From Streptomyces rhizosphaerihabitans (GTDB lineage: Bacteria; Actinomycetota; Actinomycetes; Streptomycetales; Streptomycetaceae): a DNA stretch of 64,000 bases. Shown piece by piece: positions 1 to 7,143 of this stretch. The notes under the pieces are model-generated. The model worked only from the letters and a program-made list of their open reading frames with translations. It had not been told where the DNA came from and did not search any database. Each line of letters opens with the position of its first letter. Position 1 is the first letter of the stretch. The DNA is taken from assembly GCF_025399795.1 (NCBI RefSeq), contig NZ_JAODTZ010000012.1, forward strand, positions 62,001-126,000, in the 5' to 3' direction. Made by a program: the position numbers and the translations under genes.

Positions 1-1
1 C

Positions 2-214
2 GGAACGACAGTGGTGGGCGCCGCGGTGCTCGGCGCCCGGGGGCGCTGCCGGCCGGGAGTGAGCGTCGGGCCGGGGCCGGGTCCGGCCGGTCACTGCACT
101 CTGCGTCTGTATGTGCACGCGGACGCCGTGCCGGGCACCTATAACCTGCGCGTGGTGATCATGGATGATCTGGCGTGCTCCTTCCATTTGCAGCCCATCT
201 CACTGCTGAAGTAG
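2..214 (+). CDS. C-terminal end of an unrecognised protein (partial)
   Basis: This is an open reading frame that enters from the left edge and stops at a TAG at 212-214. About 70 residues are visible. The last 35 alternate hydrophobic and polar residues like the final strands of a beta-sandwich (a GTYNLRVVIMDD stretch), but I do not recognise a family. The gene converges on the ABC permease gene, whose stop is 7 bp away. The N-terminus lies outside the window, so function and true length cannot be judged. Confidence 0.45.
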   Translation, partial: GTTVVGAAVLGARGRCRPGVSVGPGPGPAGHCTLRLYVHADAVPGTYNLRVVIMDDLACSFHLQPISLLK

Positions 215-221
215 CGCTGAT

Positions 222-1010
222 TCACGCCAGCTCGAGAGTCGCCTTGGTGCGCGCGGTCTTTTCGGCCCAGGCGAACACGCCGACCGACGCCACGAGGTAC
301 ACCAGGCCGATGACGATTTCCCCGAGCAGGAGACCGCCCACCGCGGACAGGGAATCACCACGTGCGATACGGCGTGCCGCCTCGATTCCCCGGCTCAGCG
401 GCAGGGCCTCACCCAGGACGCGCAGCCAGGTGGGCAGTCGGTCCATGCCGATGTTCGCCCCGCTCACCAGCAGCATCAGGAGGGCGACAAGATTGGCGAG
501 GAAGGGGACGTCACGGCTGACCAGACCGATTGCTCCCAGACACAGCCCCAGGCCGGAACAGGCGGAGGCCGCGATCAGCAGCGTCAGGGCCAGGGGAAGA
601 ATCCGGTCTGCCGGGATGTGCGCGTCCGTCACCAGGGATCCGAAGAACAGCGTATAGGCGGAGACCAGCAGGCCGTTGACGGCGAACGGGATCAGTCGTC
701 CCACGAATATGCAGATCCGGCTGGCCGGTGATGCCAGCAGTACGGGCAGCGTGCCCGTCGCCCGTTCCTCCGACATGGCGAGCATCGGCCCGTAGACGCA
801 GGCGACGGTACAGCCGACGATCGCGTTCCCGATGACGAAGTACGAGGGATCGGCCGACCCGGCGTAGCGGCCCAGCTCCGCGAAGAAGAGCATCTGCAGT
901 ACCGGGGTCACCAGCATCACGGAGATGAACAGGCTGGGCCGCAGCCACTCGAAGAGAGCCCGGTACGAGAGATATCCGCCGAGCAGCAGCAGACGCAGTG
1001 GTGCGGTCAT
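222..1010 (-). CDS. ABC-2 type transporter permease (second of two)
   Basis: The product is a 262-aa integral membrane protein with about six hydrophobic segments. It shows the ABC-2 permease layout: an N-terminal SYRALFEWLRPS amphipathic stretch, then paired helices and a long central loop with ATGTL (the 'ERATGTLPVLLASP' region typical of ABC-2 exporters). The ATG start lies 7 bp after the stop of the upstream permease, so it is the last gene of the leftward operon ATPase-coupled exporter. Together with 1018..1803 and 1800..2789 it probably forms a heterodimeric exporter. Its position beside the precursor operon suggests export of, or self-protection against, the peptide product; that is inference. 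It could equally be an antibiotic-type efflux pump. Confidence 0.85.
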   Translation of the reverse strand: MTAPLRLLLLGGYLSYRALFEWLRPSLFISVMLVTPVLQMLFFAELGRYAGSADPSYFVIGNAIVGCTVACVYGPMLAMSEERATGTLPVLLASPASRICIFVGRLIPFAVNGLLVSAYTLFFGSLVTDAHIPADRILPLALTLLIAASACSGLGLCLGAIGLVSRDVPFLANLVALLMLLVSGANIGMDRLPTWLRVLGEALPLSRGIEAARRIARGDSLSAVGGLLLGEIVIGLVYLVASVGVFAWAEKTARTKATLELA

Positions 1011-1017
1011 CGGGCAC

Positions 1018-1803
1018 CTACCGCAGATGCAGGGTCGCGGTCACCCGGGCCTGCCGTTCCGCGTACCGCAGCAGGAAGGCGCCGCCGATCGCGTAGGCGG
1101 CACCCAGCCCGCAGCACGCCGCTGTTCCCGGCCATACGGATGACCCTCCCATCGCCGCGCCGCGCAGCGCGTCCAAGGCCCAGCGCGGAGCGAGCAGTGC
1201 ACCGAGTGCGGCGAATCCGGGCGAGAGCGTGCTCACCGGAACGAGAAGGCCGCAGACGATCCACACCGGATACTCGAGCATGTTCGTGAACATCCCCGCT
1301 TGGCGGTACAGCACGAAAGCGCCGCAGAGCAGGAGCCCGAGCAGGCTCATGCTCACGATCATCACCAGCGTCGCGAGGACGAAGAGTGCGGGATGTGCCA
1401 GCTCCAGTGGTACGTCGAAGACCAGTGCGCCGAGTGCGAGGGACCCGGCCATCGAGTACAGCGACAACAGGGCAGCCGCGGTGCAGGACCCCGCCGCCAC
1501 GGCGAGCAGCGGGACCGGCGCAGCGACCAGGAAGGGCAGAGTGCCCTGTCTGCGCTCCCAGTTGAGCGTCCCCCCGGCCAGAAACAGCACCGAGGTCCAG
1601 GAGCCCATCACCGCGGCCCCGAGCATCGTGCCGGTGGTGAGACGTTCCCTGGCACCGGCCTCGAACATGAAGCCGGTGATCGACGCGTAGACGATCGGCT
1701 GCAGCACTGCCGCTATCAGCGAGAACCTGCTCCTCATCAGGAGCTTCGCCGTGAACAACGTGGCCGCCACCGTCGCGCGGGCGTTCTCGGTGGCGGGGCT
1801 CAC
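1018..1803 (-). CDS. ABC-2 type transporter permease (first of two)
   Basis: The product is a 261-aa membrane protein with about six hydrophobic segments. It carries the ABC-2 signature region 'LNWERRQGTLPFLVAAP' after the second helix, parallel to the 'ERATGTLPVLLASP' of its neighbour, so the two permeases look like diverged paralogues forming a heterodimer. The GTG start at 1803 overlaps the TGA of the ATPase gene (GTGA), indicating translational coupling. It is the second gene of the exporter trio in a leftward operon starting at 3916. Confidence 0.85.
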   Translation of the reverse strand: MSPATENARATVAATLFTAKLLMRSRFSLIAAVLQPIVYASITGFMFEAGARERLTTGTMLGAAVMGSWTSVLFLAGGTLNWERRQGTLPFLVAAPVPLLAVAAGSCTAAALLSLYSMAGSLALGALVFDVPLELAHPALFVLATLVMIVSMSLLGLLLCGAFVLYRQAGMFTNMLEYPVWIVCGLLVPVSTLSPGFAALGALLAPRWALDALRGAAMGGSSVWPGTAACCGLGAAYAIGGAFLLRYAERQARVTATLHLR

Positions 1804-2789
1804 GACAGGTCGCCCGCGGACCGGCTGACCAGCTCGACGTAGGCGTCCTCCAGGGTCGGCTCCCGCCGCGTCATGGGTCCGATCACGGCGTCACCGAGCA
1901 GCTCGGCCAGCGTGTCGCCGGGATCGTGGTCCGGCAGGCAGTGCACCCGCATGACCTGCAACTGATCACGGTCCTGTACGTCCACGGCGCGCACCATGGG
2001 CAGTTGTCGCACCGTGTCGACGAGGTCCGGTCCGACGCCGCGGACCTCGACCTCCACGACCCGGCCCAGTGTGGTGGCCGCCCGCAGCTCCTTCGGCGTG
2101 CCCGTGGCGACGATACGGCCCTTGTTGATGATCGCGATCTTGTCGCTGAGCTCCTCGGCCTCGAACATGTAGTGCGTGGTGAGCAGGATCGTCTTGCCGG
2201 CGTCCCGGAGCCCGCCGATGACCTGGCGCAGCTCCCGTGCGCCGACGGGATCGATGCCGTTCGTCGGTTCGTCGAGGAGCAGCACCTGCGGATCGTGCAG
2301 CAGTCCGCGGGCGAGATGCAGACGCTGCCGCATGCCACGGGAGAAGCCCTCCACGGCGCGGTCCGCGACATCGGAGAGCCGGAACTGTTCGAGCAGCTCC
2401 GCCGTCCGGGGGCGGGCGACCCGGGGCGGGATGCCGTACAGCTCGGCGAAATAGCGCAGGTTGTCCCGGGCGGACAGCCGGTCGTAGAGGCCGGAGTCAC
2501 CGCCGAACACCACGGCGACCGTCCTGCGTACGGCCCGCAGGTCCCGCTGGGCGTCCAGTCCCATGATGCGCGCCGACCCCGAGGTCGGCACCAGCAGCGT
2601 GGACAGAATTCGGGTGAGTGTCGTCTTGCCGGCGCCGTTCGGCCCGAGCAGCCCGAACACCATCCCCTGCGGAATCTCCAGGTCGATGCCGTGCAACGCT
2701 GTGACCTGCGACGCCGGGCGGCCCCGCCCACCGCGCACCCGGAACTCCCGGCGCAGTTCCCGTGTTTCGATCGCCGGCCCGGGGCTCAC
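1800..2789 (-). CDS. ABC transporter ATP-binding protein (DrrA/CcmA-like)
   Basis: This is a 329-aa ATPase for the adjacent ABC-2 permeases. Visible motifs are Walker A GPNGAGKT, the ABC signature FSRGMRQRL, Walker [11 protein letters not shown], and a following switch histidine (LLTTHYM). The C-terminal ~90 residues form the usual DrrA-type extension ending in [10 protein letters not shown]. An open frame continues upstream to 2942, but that stretch overlaps the neighbour and has atypical codons. The GTG at 2789 overlaps the TGA of the upstream gene (GTGA) and is the natural start. The family includes daunorubicin-type self-resistance exporters. Confidence 0.9.
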   Translation of the reverse strand: MSPGPAIETRELRREFRVRGGRGRPASQVTALHGIDLEIPQGMVFGLLGPNGAGKTTLTRILSTLLVPTSGSARIMGLDAQRDLRAVRRTVAVVFGGDSGLYDRLSARDNLRYFAELYGIPPRVARPRTAELLEQFRLSDVADRAVEGFSRGMRQRLHLARGLLHDPQVLLLDEPTNGIDPVGARELRQVIGGLRDAGKTILLTTHYMFEAEELSDKIAIINKGRIVATGTPKELRAATTLGRVVEVEVRGVGPDLVDTVRQLPMVRAVDVQDRDQLQVMRVHCLPDHDPGDTLAELLGDAVIGPMTRREPTLEDAYVELVSRSAGDLS

Positions 2790-3916
2790 CGGGCGGCTTC
2801 CGGGACGGGGTGCAGGAAGCCGCGATCCACCAGTCCGCGCACGACCTCGTTCGTGTCGTCCCGTGCCTGCGCCGGGGGCATGCCGAGCGTCCGCTCCGCG
2901 TGCCCGGCGATCTGTGACGCCGACCAACGGCCGCCGGCACATCCGTAGACGAGGGCGGCGAACGGCTGGAGCTCGGCCGTACGCCCGTCGATATGGGCGA
3001 CCAGCACACTCCCGTCGTACATCCGCGCAAGCCGGACGTCGAGACTGCGCCGGACCCGGTCGTGCTCCTCTGCCGTGTCCGGATCCGGAGGGCTCAACCG
3101 GGCGTACGTGCAGGCGAGCTGCACACAGCAGTTGAGGGTTTCCGAGAACACCACCAAGTCACGGACATGACCGGCCAGTTCCGTTTCGCCGACGGCGCCG
3201 GGTCCGCACAGCGCGCGCTCGAAGTCGTGGAGCAGCGCAGGGCTCCGGTCCGCGTGCTGCAGCCGTTTGTGCCGCCACTTCTCCTGCGTGTTGGTGTCTC
3301 CCCGGGAGGCGAGATAGGCGTCGAGCTGCGCCTCCAGACCGAGCCGGGCCTGGAGCAGGGCGTCGTACACCCGGCCCGCACCCAGCCGGGTCACGGCGTC
3401 GGTGAAGTACGACTCCGCGTACATCGCCTTGGTCTGTGTGATGTACCGGGCCAGCAGCTCCAGATCGATCCCGGCCCGTATCCGCTCGAATTCGGCTTCC
3501 CCGTGGATGGGGCTGCCGATACTGAGACGGTGCAGGAACTCGATCGCCACCGGCCAGATCTCCAGCGTGGGTCGCAGTTCGTGAAAGCGGACCTGCTCTA
3601 TTGCCCACTCCACATCAGCCGGCGTCCAGTACCGCACGACCACACGGTCGTCGTCGTGCAGCAGATGATGGCTGGCCACCCGTTGCGTACCGCCCGGGAC
3701 ACTGAATCCGCCGATCGGTTTGACGCCCGCGGGGATGTCGCCGATGACGTAGAAGTTGTAGTTCGACCCGGCGCTCGACCAGCCCTCCGCACGGGATCCG
3801 CTGACGAAGACGGTCAGTGCGTCATCGGTGGGTAACCCGGCGATCAGTTTCCGGCATGCGTCAATTTCCTGGGCCGCTAATGTCGTACGCCGGCGGCTTG
3901 TCGGGGTGGATCGCAA
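2786..3916 (-). CDS. Nucleotidyltransferase-fold protein fused to a C-terminal PqqD-like (RRE-type) domain
   Basis: The product is 376 aa. Near residue 40 it has a nucleotidyltransferase-type GS motif ([11 protein letters not shown]) followed by SNYNFYVIG. In active nucleotidyltransferases the corresponding place is S-D-x-D, so both metal-binding aspartates read as asparagine here and the fold is probably catalytically dead. The middle is helical. The last ~80 residues resemble a PqqD/RiPP-recognition element ([21 protein letters not shown], then ...[13 protein letters not shown]). I chose the TTG start at 3916 because GGAGGT sits 7 nt upstream. A farther ATG at 3961 would fall at the predicted transcription start. 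It heads the leftward operon and is divergent from the radical SAM operon, which fits a precursor-binding partner. Confidence 0.65.
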   Translation of the reverse strand: MRSTPTSRRRTTLAAQEIDACRKLIAGLPTDDALTVFVSGSRAEGWSSAGSNYNFYVIGDIPAGVKPIGGFSVPGGTQRVASHHLLHDDDRVVVRYWTPADVEWAIEQVRFHELRPTLEIWPVAIEFLHRLSIGSPIHGEAEFERIRAGIDLELLARYITQTKAMYAESYFTDAVTRLGAGRVYDALLQARLGLEAQLDAYLASRGDTNTQEKWRHKRLQHADRSPALLHDFERALCGPGAVGETELAGHVRDLVVFSETLNCCVQLACTYARLSPPDPDTAEEHDRVRRSLDVRLARMYDGSVLVAHIDGRTAELQPFAALVYGCAGGRWSASQIAGHAERTLGMPPAQARDDTNEVVRGLVDRGFLHPVPEAAR

Positions 3917-3969
3917 GATCTTTACCTCCAGCGTTACCTGCCGACGGTATGGGCTGGACATCGTGAAGG

Positions 3970-3998
3970 AGTGTATCCAGGAGATCTAAACGACTCAA
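3970..3998 (-). promoter_or_regulatory. Predicted sigma-70-type promoter for the leftward operon
   Basis: On the minus strand TTGAGT (3998-3993), a 17-nt spacer and TACACT (3975-3970) form a near-consensus promoter. Transcription would start near 3963, leaving a leader of about 47 nt before the TTG start at 3916. This geometry is one reason to prefer that start over the ATG at 3961. Confidence 0.6.
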
Positions 3999-4186
3999 GG
4001 CCCGCGGCCTTCCGGGCAGTTGGACTGTTCCGGCAACACTCGATATTTGCCAGACCTTCCCGGCAGGCCTTCTCGGACTGCGTTCCAGGCGAAAAGCGTT
4101 CACCCTGCGGAATCCTCTCTTCCGACCTCGGTGTCGGCGCATTTCTCGCGTGCGAACCGTCACAATTCCCTGGCCGGATTCCGTCG

Positions 4187-4215
4187 TTGACCTCGCAAAT
4201 TGCCCTACTTAGGAT
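4187..4215 (+). promoter_or_regulatory. Predicted sigma-70-type promoter for the radical SAM/peptide operon
   Basis: TTGACC (4187-4192), a 17-nt spacer and TAGGAT (4210-4215) match the vegetative Streptomyces consensus closely. Transcription would begin near 4222, about 43 nt before the GTG start of the first radical SAM gene. The surrounding 3.95-4.26 kb is less GC-rich than the genes on either side, as expected for a divergent control region. Confidence 0.65.
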
Positions 4216-4264
4216 GAAGCCGGGCAAGAGCTCGGCCGGAACCCGTCGAGGGAGGCGCTGTCAC

Positions 4265-5332
4265 GTGCATCTGTCTGAAGTGCTCAGACTCCGGGCGGTC
4301 CCTGCGGCGGGCATCTGTCTCGAAGTGACCAGGCGCTGCCCGCTGCACTGTGCGCACTGCTTCACCGATTCGTCACTGGAATCGGCCGAACTACCCGCCG
4401 ACCGCCTGCTGCGCTTCGCCGACACCTTCGCCATCGGGCCGGGTCCGCAGATCGTGGTGATGTCCGGTGGCGAACCGCTGATGAGGCCCGGACTCGTGAC
4501 CGCACTCGCCGAGCGGGCGCGGACCGCGGGCGCCCGTACCTATCTGCTGTCCGGCGCGTTCTTCGCCACCCGGCCGACGGTGCCCGCGGCTGTTCTCGCC
4601 GCCGTCGAGGCGGTCGATCACTTCGCGGTGAGCATGGACGCCTTCCATGAACGCGAGGTCCCCGGAGCAGCCGTGTTCGCCCTGCTCGAACTGCTGCTGT
4701 CCCGCGGGGTTTCGACGAGCGTGCAGGCCGTCGCCGGGCACGCCGACGAGTTGATCGGCCGGCTGCGGCACGAGTTCGGTGATCAGGTGCCCGTGCTCGT
4801 CACCCCGCTCGTCGCCTCCGGTCGGGCAGCCGCCTGGCACCGCGCTGCCAAGGCGCCCGCGGAGCAGACCCTGGCACCTTGCGCGATGGCGGCCTGGCCG
4901 GTGGTCGCGTCGACCGGAGCCGTCACGGCCTGCTGCAACGAACAGGTCGTGGCGGGAGCTGCCGCGCCGCACCTGCAACTCGGCAGTATCGACCTCGAAG
5001 GCTGGCCGGAGATCCGGCAGCGCTGCCTCACCCTTCCGCTGCCACGCGCACTGCGCACCTTCGGGCCCGGACATCTGGCCGCACGCCACTCCGGGCCGCC
5101 CGGGCCGGGATACTGCGCAACCTGTCTGCGGCTGCCCGCTGACGCCGCGACCGGCGAGCGGATCGCAGCCGAACTCGACTCGCCGTTCGGCGTGCTGGCC
5201 GAATCGCTGGTGGAGCGCTCGATACGGGACGGCGGTGCGCTCGGCTTCGCGCGCCGCTACGGGGCGCCGGCCTACGCGGAGCTGGTCGAGTCCGGCTCCC
5301 GGAACGGAACCTCCGATGGCCCTGACCGCTAG
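4265..5332 (+). CDS. Radical SAM enzyme with C-terminal SPASM/twitch-like cysteines (1)
   Basis: This 355-aa enzyme is predicted to cleave S-adenosylmethionine reductively and modify the peptide encoded downstream. The 4Fe-4S motif CxxxCxxC is at C25-C29-C32 and the SAM-binding GGEP is in VVMSGGEPL near residue 67. C-terminal cysteines at C206, C223-C224 and C284-x2-C287 suggest an auxiliary Fe-S cluster of SPASM/twitch type. The GTG start has GGAGG 9 nt upstream (4251-4255). An in-frame extension back to 3971 is rejected because it crosses the promoter. It overlaps the second radical SAM gene by 17 bp. The reaction type cannot be told from sequence. Confidence 0.85.
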   Translation: MHLSEVLRLRAVPAAGICLEVTRRCPLHCAHCFTDSSLESAELPADRLLRFADTFAIGPGPQIVVMSGGEPLMRPGLVTALAERARTAGARTYLLSGAFFATRPTVPAAVLAAVEAVDHFAVSMDAFHEREVPGAAVFALLELLLSRGVSTSVQAVAGHADELIGRLRHEFGDQVPVLVTPLVASGRAAAWHRAAKAPAEQTLAPCAMAAWPVVASTGAVTACCNEQVVAGAAAPHLQLGSIDLEGWPEIRQRCLTLPLPRALRTFGPGHLAARHSGPPGPGYCATCLRLPADAATGERIAAELDSPFGVLAESLVERSIRDGGALGFARRYGAPAYAELVESGSRNGTSDGPDR

Positions 5333-6260
5333 CGACATCGCCCGGACGAGGGCGTCCCCCGGCAGCTCCGCCCTGCTGTTCCTCACCGACCGGTGCCCGG
5401 TCGAATGCGCCCACTGCTCGGTCGGTTCGCTGCGCGGCGGCCGCGGTATCACCGACTGGCCCCGCTTCACGGCGCTGGTGGCGTCACTCGCCGCACGCGA
5501 GGCGATCCAGGTCGTCGCCGTGTCCGGTGGCGAACCCTTCGCCGAACGCCGGGGTCTGATCCACGCCGCACAGGAACTCCACGCAGCGGGCAAACACCTG
5601 GTGCTCTACACCAGCGGCTACTTCGGCGGAACGGCGGCCGCCGGGTGGGCTGCCGAGGTGCTGCGCCGCGCTGAGACCATCGTCCTCAGCACCGACCGGC
5701 ACCATCGAGCGCTCGTACCCGACGAGGCGTGGCTGGCCGCGGCCGTACTCGCCCGGCGAAGCGGAGCCTGGCTGATCGTCCAGACCCTCGAGGGGGAGGC
5801 GGACCAGGCTCGCGGACTGCTGCGCCGCGCCTTCGGCCCCGGCTGGGCCGGCTGGGCAGAGATCGAGGAACAGCCGGGCCTGTCGCACGGACGGGGCGCG
5901 GACTGGTTCCCGGCGCCACCGGCCGCGGGCCCCGGGCGCTGCGGTCTGGTGGGCACGGCGGTGGTCCGTTACGACGGTACGGTGAGCGCCTGCTGCAACG
6001 AAACGGTGATCATGGGCGGTGGCCCGGCGCGGCTGCGCCGGACGGCGGACTCCGCCCCCGCACTGGACGAGGCGCTCGACGGCTTCGCCGAGGACCCGCT
6101 GCTGTGGGCCATCGGCGAAGCCGGTCCCGCAGCGCTCGAGACCGGATCCCCGCAGGGCGGCTTGTGCGCACAGTGCTGGCGGGTGCTGGACCGGTTCCCG
6201 CCGACCGGCTCCCATCCCTTCGTCGATGCGTTGCGCGGGCTCAGAGGCGGGTTGTCATGA
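5316..6260 (+). CDS. Radical SAM enzyme with C-terminal cysteine cluster (2)
   Basis: The product is a 314-aa paralogue of the upstream enzyme. It has CxxxCxxC at C27-C31-C34 (DRCPVECAHC), GGEP in VAVSGGEPF, and the same C-terminal pattern: a lone Cys in GRCGLVG, a double Cys in SACCNET, and CxxC in GLCAQC. The shared 'G-x-V-x-A/S-CCNE' element links the pair and suggests a common auxiliary-cluster fold. Both may act on the same substrate, sequentially or as a heterodimer (inference). The ATG start lies inside the end of the previous gene, and its stop overlaps the start of the diiron oxidase gene (ATGA). Confidence 0.83.
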   Translation: MALTASDIARTRASPGSSALLFLTDRCPVECAHCSVGSLRGGRGITDWPRFTALVASLAAREAIQVVAVSGGEPFAERRGLIHAAQELHAAGKHLVLYTSGYFGGTAAAGWAAEVLRRAETIVLSTDRHHRALVPDEAWLAAAVLARRSGAWLIVQTLEGEADQARGLLRRAFGPGWAGWAEIEEQPGLSHGRGADWFPAPPAAGPGRCGLVGTAVVRYDGTVSACCNETVIMGGGPARLRRTADSAPALDEALDGFAEDPLLWAIGEAGPAALETGSPQGGLCAQCWRVLDRFPPTGSHPFVDALRGLRGGLS

Positions 6261-6940
6261 TCGCCGAGAGCACCCGGCTGCGGCTGAAGATCGAGACGGT
6301 GGTGCCGGCCCTGGCGACCGCCGCGCAGCGTGCCTGGGCGCCGCCCAGCCCCGAGCGCTACCGGGAGTTCCTCGCCGTGTGCCACATGGCGATCCGCGCC
6401 ACCGTGCCGCTGCTGGAGTTCGCGGTGGCCGAATGCGTGGCACGCGGCCGGGACGATGCCGTGGCCGCACGGCTCGCCGGGTACTACCGGGATCAGATCG
6501 CCGAGGAACGCGGCCATGACACCGAACTGCTCGCGGACTTCACCGCGGCCGGCGGCGACGCGGCGCTGCTGCTCCGGCGAATCCCCCGCCCCGAGATCGC
6601 GTCGCTGGTCGGCGCCCAGTACTACTGGACGCGGCACGGCCACCCGGTGGCGCTCATCGGCCATATCGCCGTACTCGAAGGCTACCCACCGCCGCCGGTC
6701 CTGCTCGGCCGGATCAGACGGAGCACGGGTCTGCCGGCCGCGGCCTTCCGAACCCTGGCCCGGCACGCCGAACTCGACCAGCTGCACCGCACAGCACTCG
6801 CCGAGCTGCTCGACTCACTGCCGCTCGAGGACCGGCACCGGTCCGCGGCCGGTATCGCTGCCCTACACTCGGTGCAGATGCTCGTCGCCACCCTCGATCG
6901 ACTCGCCGGCCAGGTCGAAGGAGAGGACAGGACCGCATGA
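6257..6940 (+). CDS. Heme-oxygenase-like diiron oxidase (HDO superfamily)
   Basis: This 227-aa helical protein of TenA/heme-oxygenase fold carries a full set of candidate diiron ligands: E54 (PLLEFA), E84-x2-H87 (EERGHD), E141 (AVLEGYP) and H170-x3-D174-x2-H177 (HAELDQLH). The H-x3-D-x2-H motif and helix order match HDO enzymes such as CADD and UndA, which use O2 for oxidative cleavage or desaturation. It is translationally coupled at both ends (ATGA overlaps) between the second radical SAM enzyme and the precursor-like peptide, so the peptide or a fragment of it is a plausible substrate. TenA-type thiaminase is an alternative but lacks support from the neighbourhood. Confidence 0.7.
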   Translation: MIAESTRLRLKIETVVPALATAAQRAWAPPSPERYREFLAVCHMAIRATVPLLEFAVAECVARGRDDAVAARLAGYYRDQIAEERGHDTELLADFTAAGGDAALLLRRIPRPEIASLVGAQYYWTRHGHPVALIGHIAVLEGYPPPPVLLGRIRRSTGLPAAAFRTLARHAELDQLHRTALAELLDSLPLEDRHRSAAGIAALHSVQMLVATLDRLAGQVEGEDRTA

Positions 6941-7143
6941 GTGATCCTCACGGCACAGCGGTGCTCGACCAGTTGCGTGCGGCGGGGTTCCCGGTGGACC
7001 AGATGCCGGAGCCGCAGCTGGCCACCATGGCCGCGCTCACACAGGACGAGGCCGACCTGCTGATCTCCCTGAAGTCACGGCTCGACGAGGCGACGCCCGA
7101 TGTGGTTGCGCACTCCGAGTGGGCCGGGGGTGTGGTCTGGTAG
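6937..7143 (+). CDS. Putative RiPP precursor peptide (aroma-sacti-like, Cys-free)
   Basis: This is a 68-aa acidic peptide. A helical N-terminal part (LDQLRAAGFPVDQMPEPQ, then LTQDEADLLISLKSRLDEA) would serve as leader. The C-terminal ~15 residues, PDVVAHSEWAGGVVW, are rich in Gly and aromatic residues and end in Trp. It resembles small actinomycete proteins that I recall being named 'aroma-sacti cluster domain' proteins. There is no cysteine anywhere, so a classic sactipeptide thioether is impossible. It overlaps the diiron oxidase stop (ATGA), and the downstream cyclase gene starts within its last codons. Candidate modification sites are W62, W68, H59 and nearby aliphatic carbons (inference). 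Confidence 0.65.
   Translation: MSDPHGTAVLDQLRAAGFPVDQMPEPQLATMAALTQDEADLLISLKSRLDEATPDVVAHSEWAGGVVW

Noticed and set aside
1800..2942. Longer ATPase with an extra 51-residue N-terminus
   Set aside because: The extension overlaps the upstream gene and has off-frame composition; the GTG at 2789 overlaps the upstream stop as GTGA.
3971..4264. N-terminal extension of the first radical SAM protein
   Set aside because: It would cross both predicted promoters; the GTG at 4265 has a good ribosome site and begins the conserved region.
6937..7143. Classifying the peptide as a sactipeptide because of the radical SAM neighbours
   Set aside because: The peptide contains no cysteine, so Cys-to-alpha-carbon thioethers cannot form.
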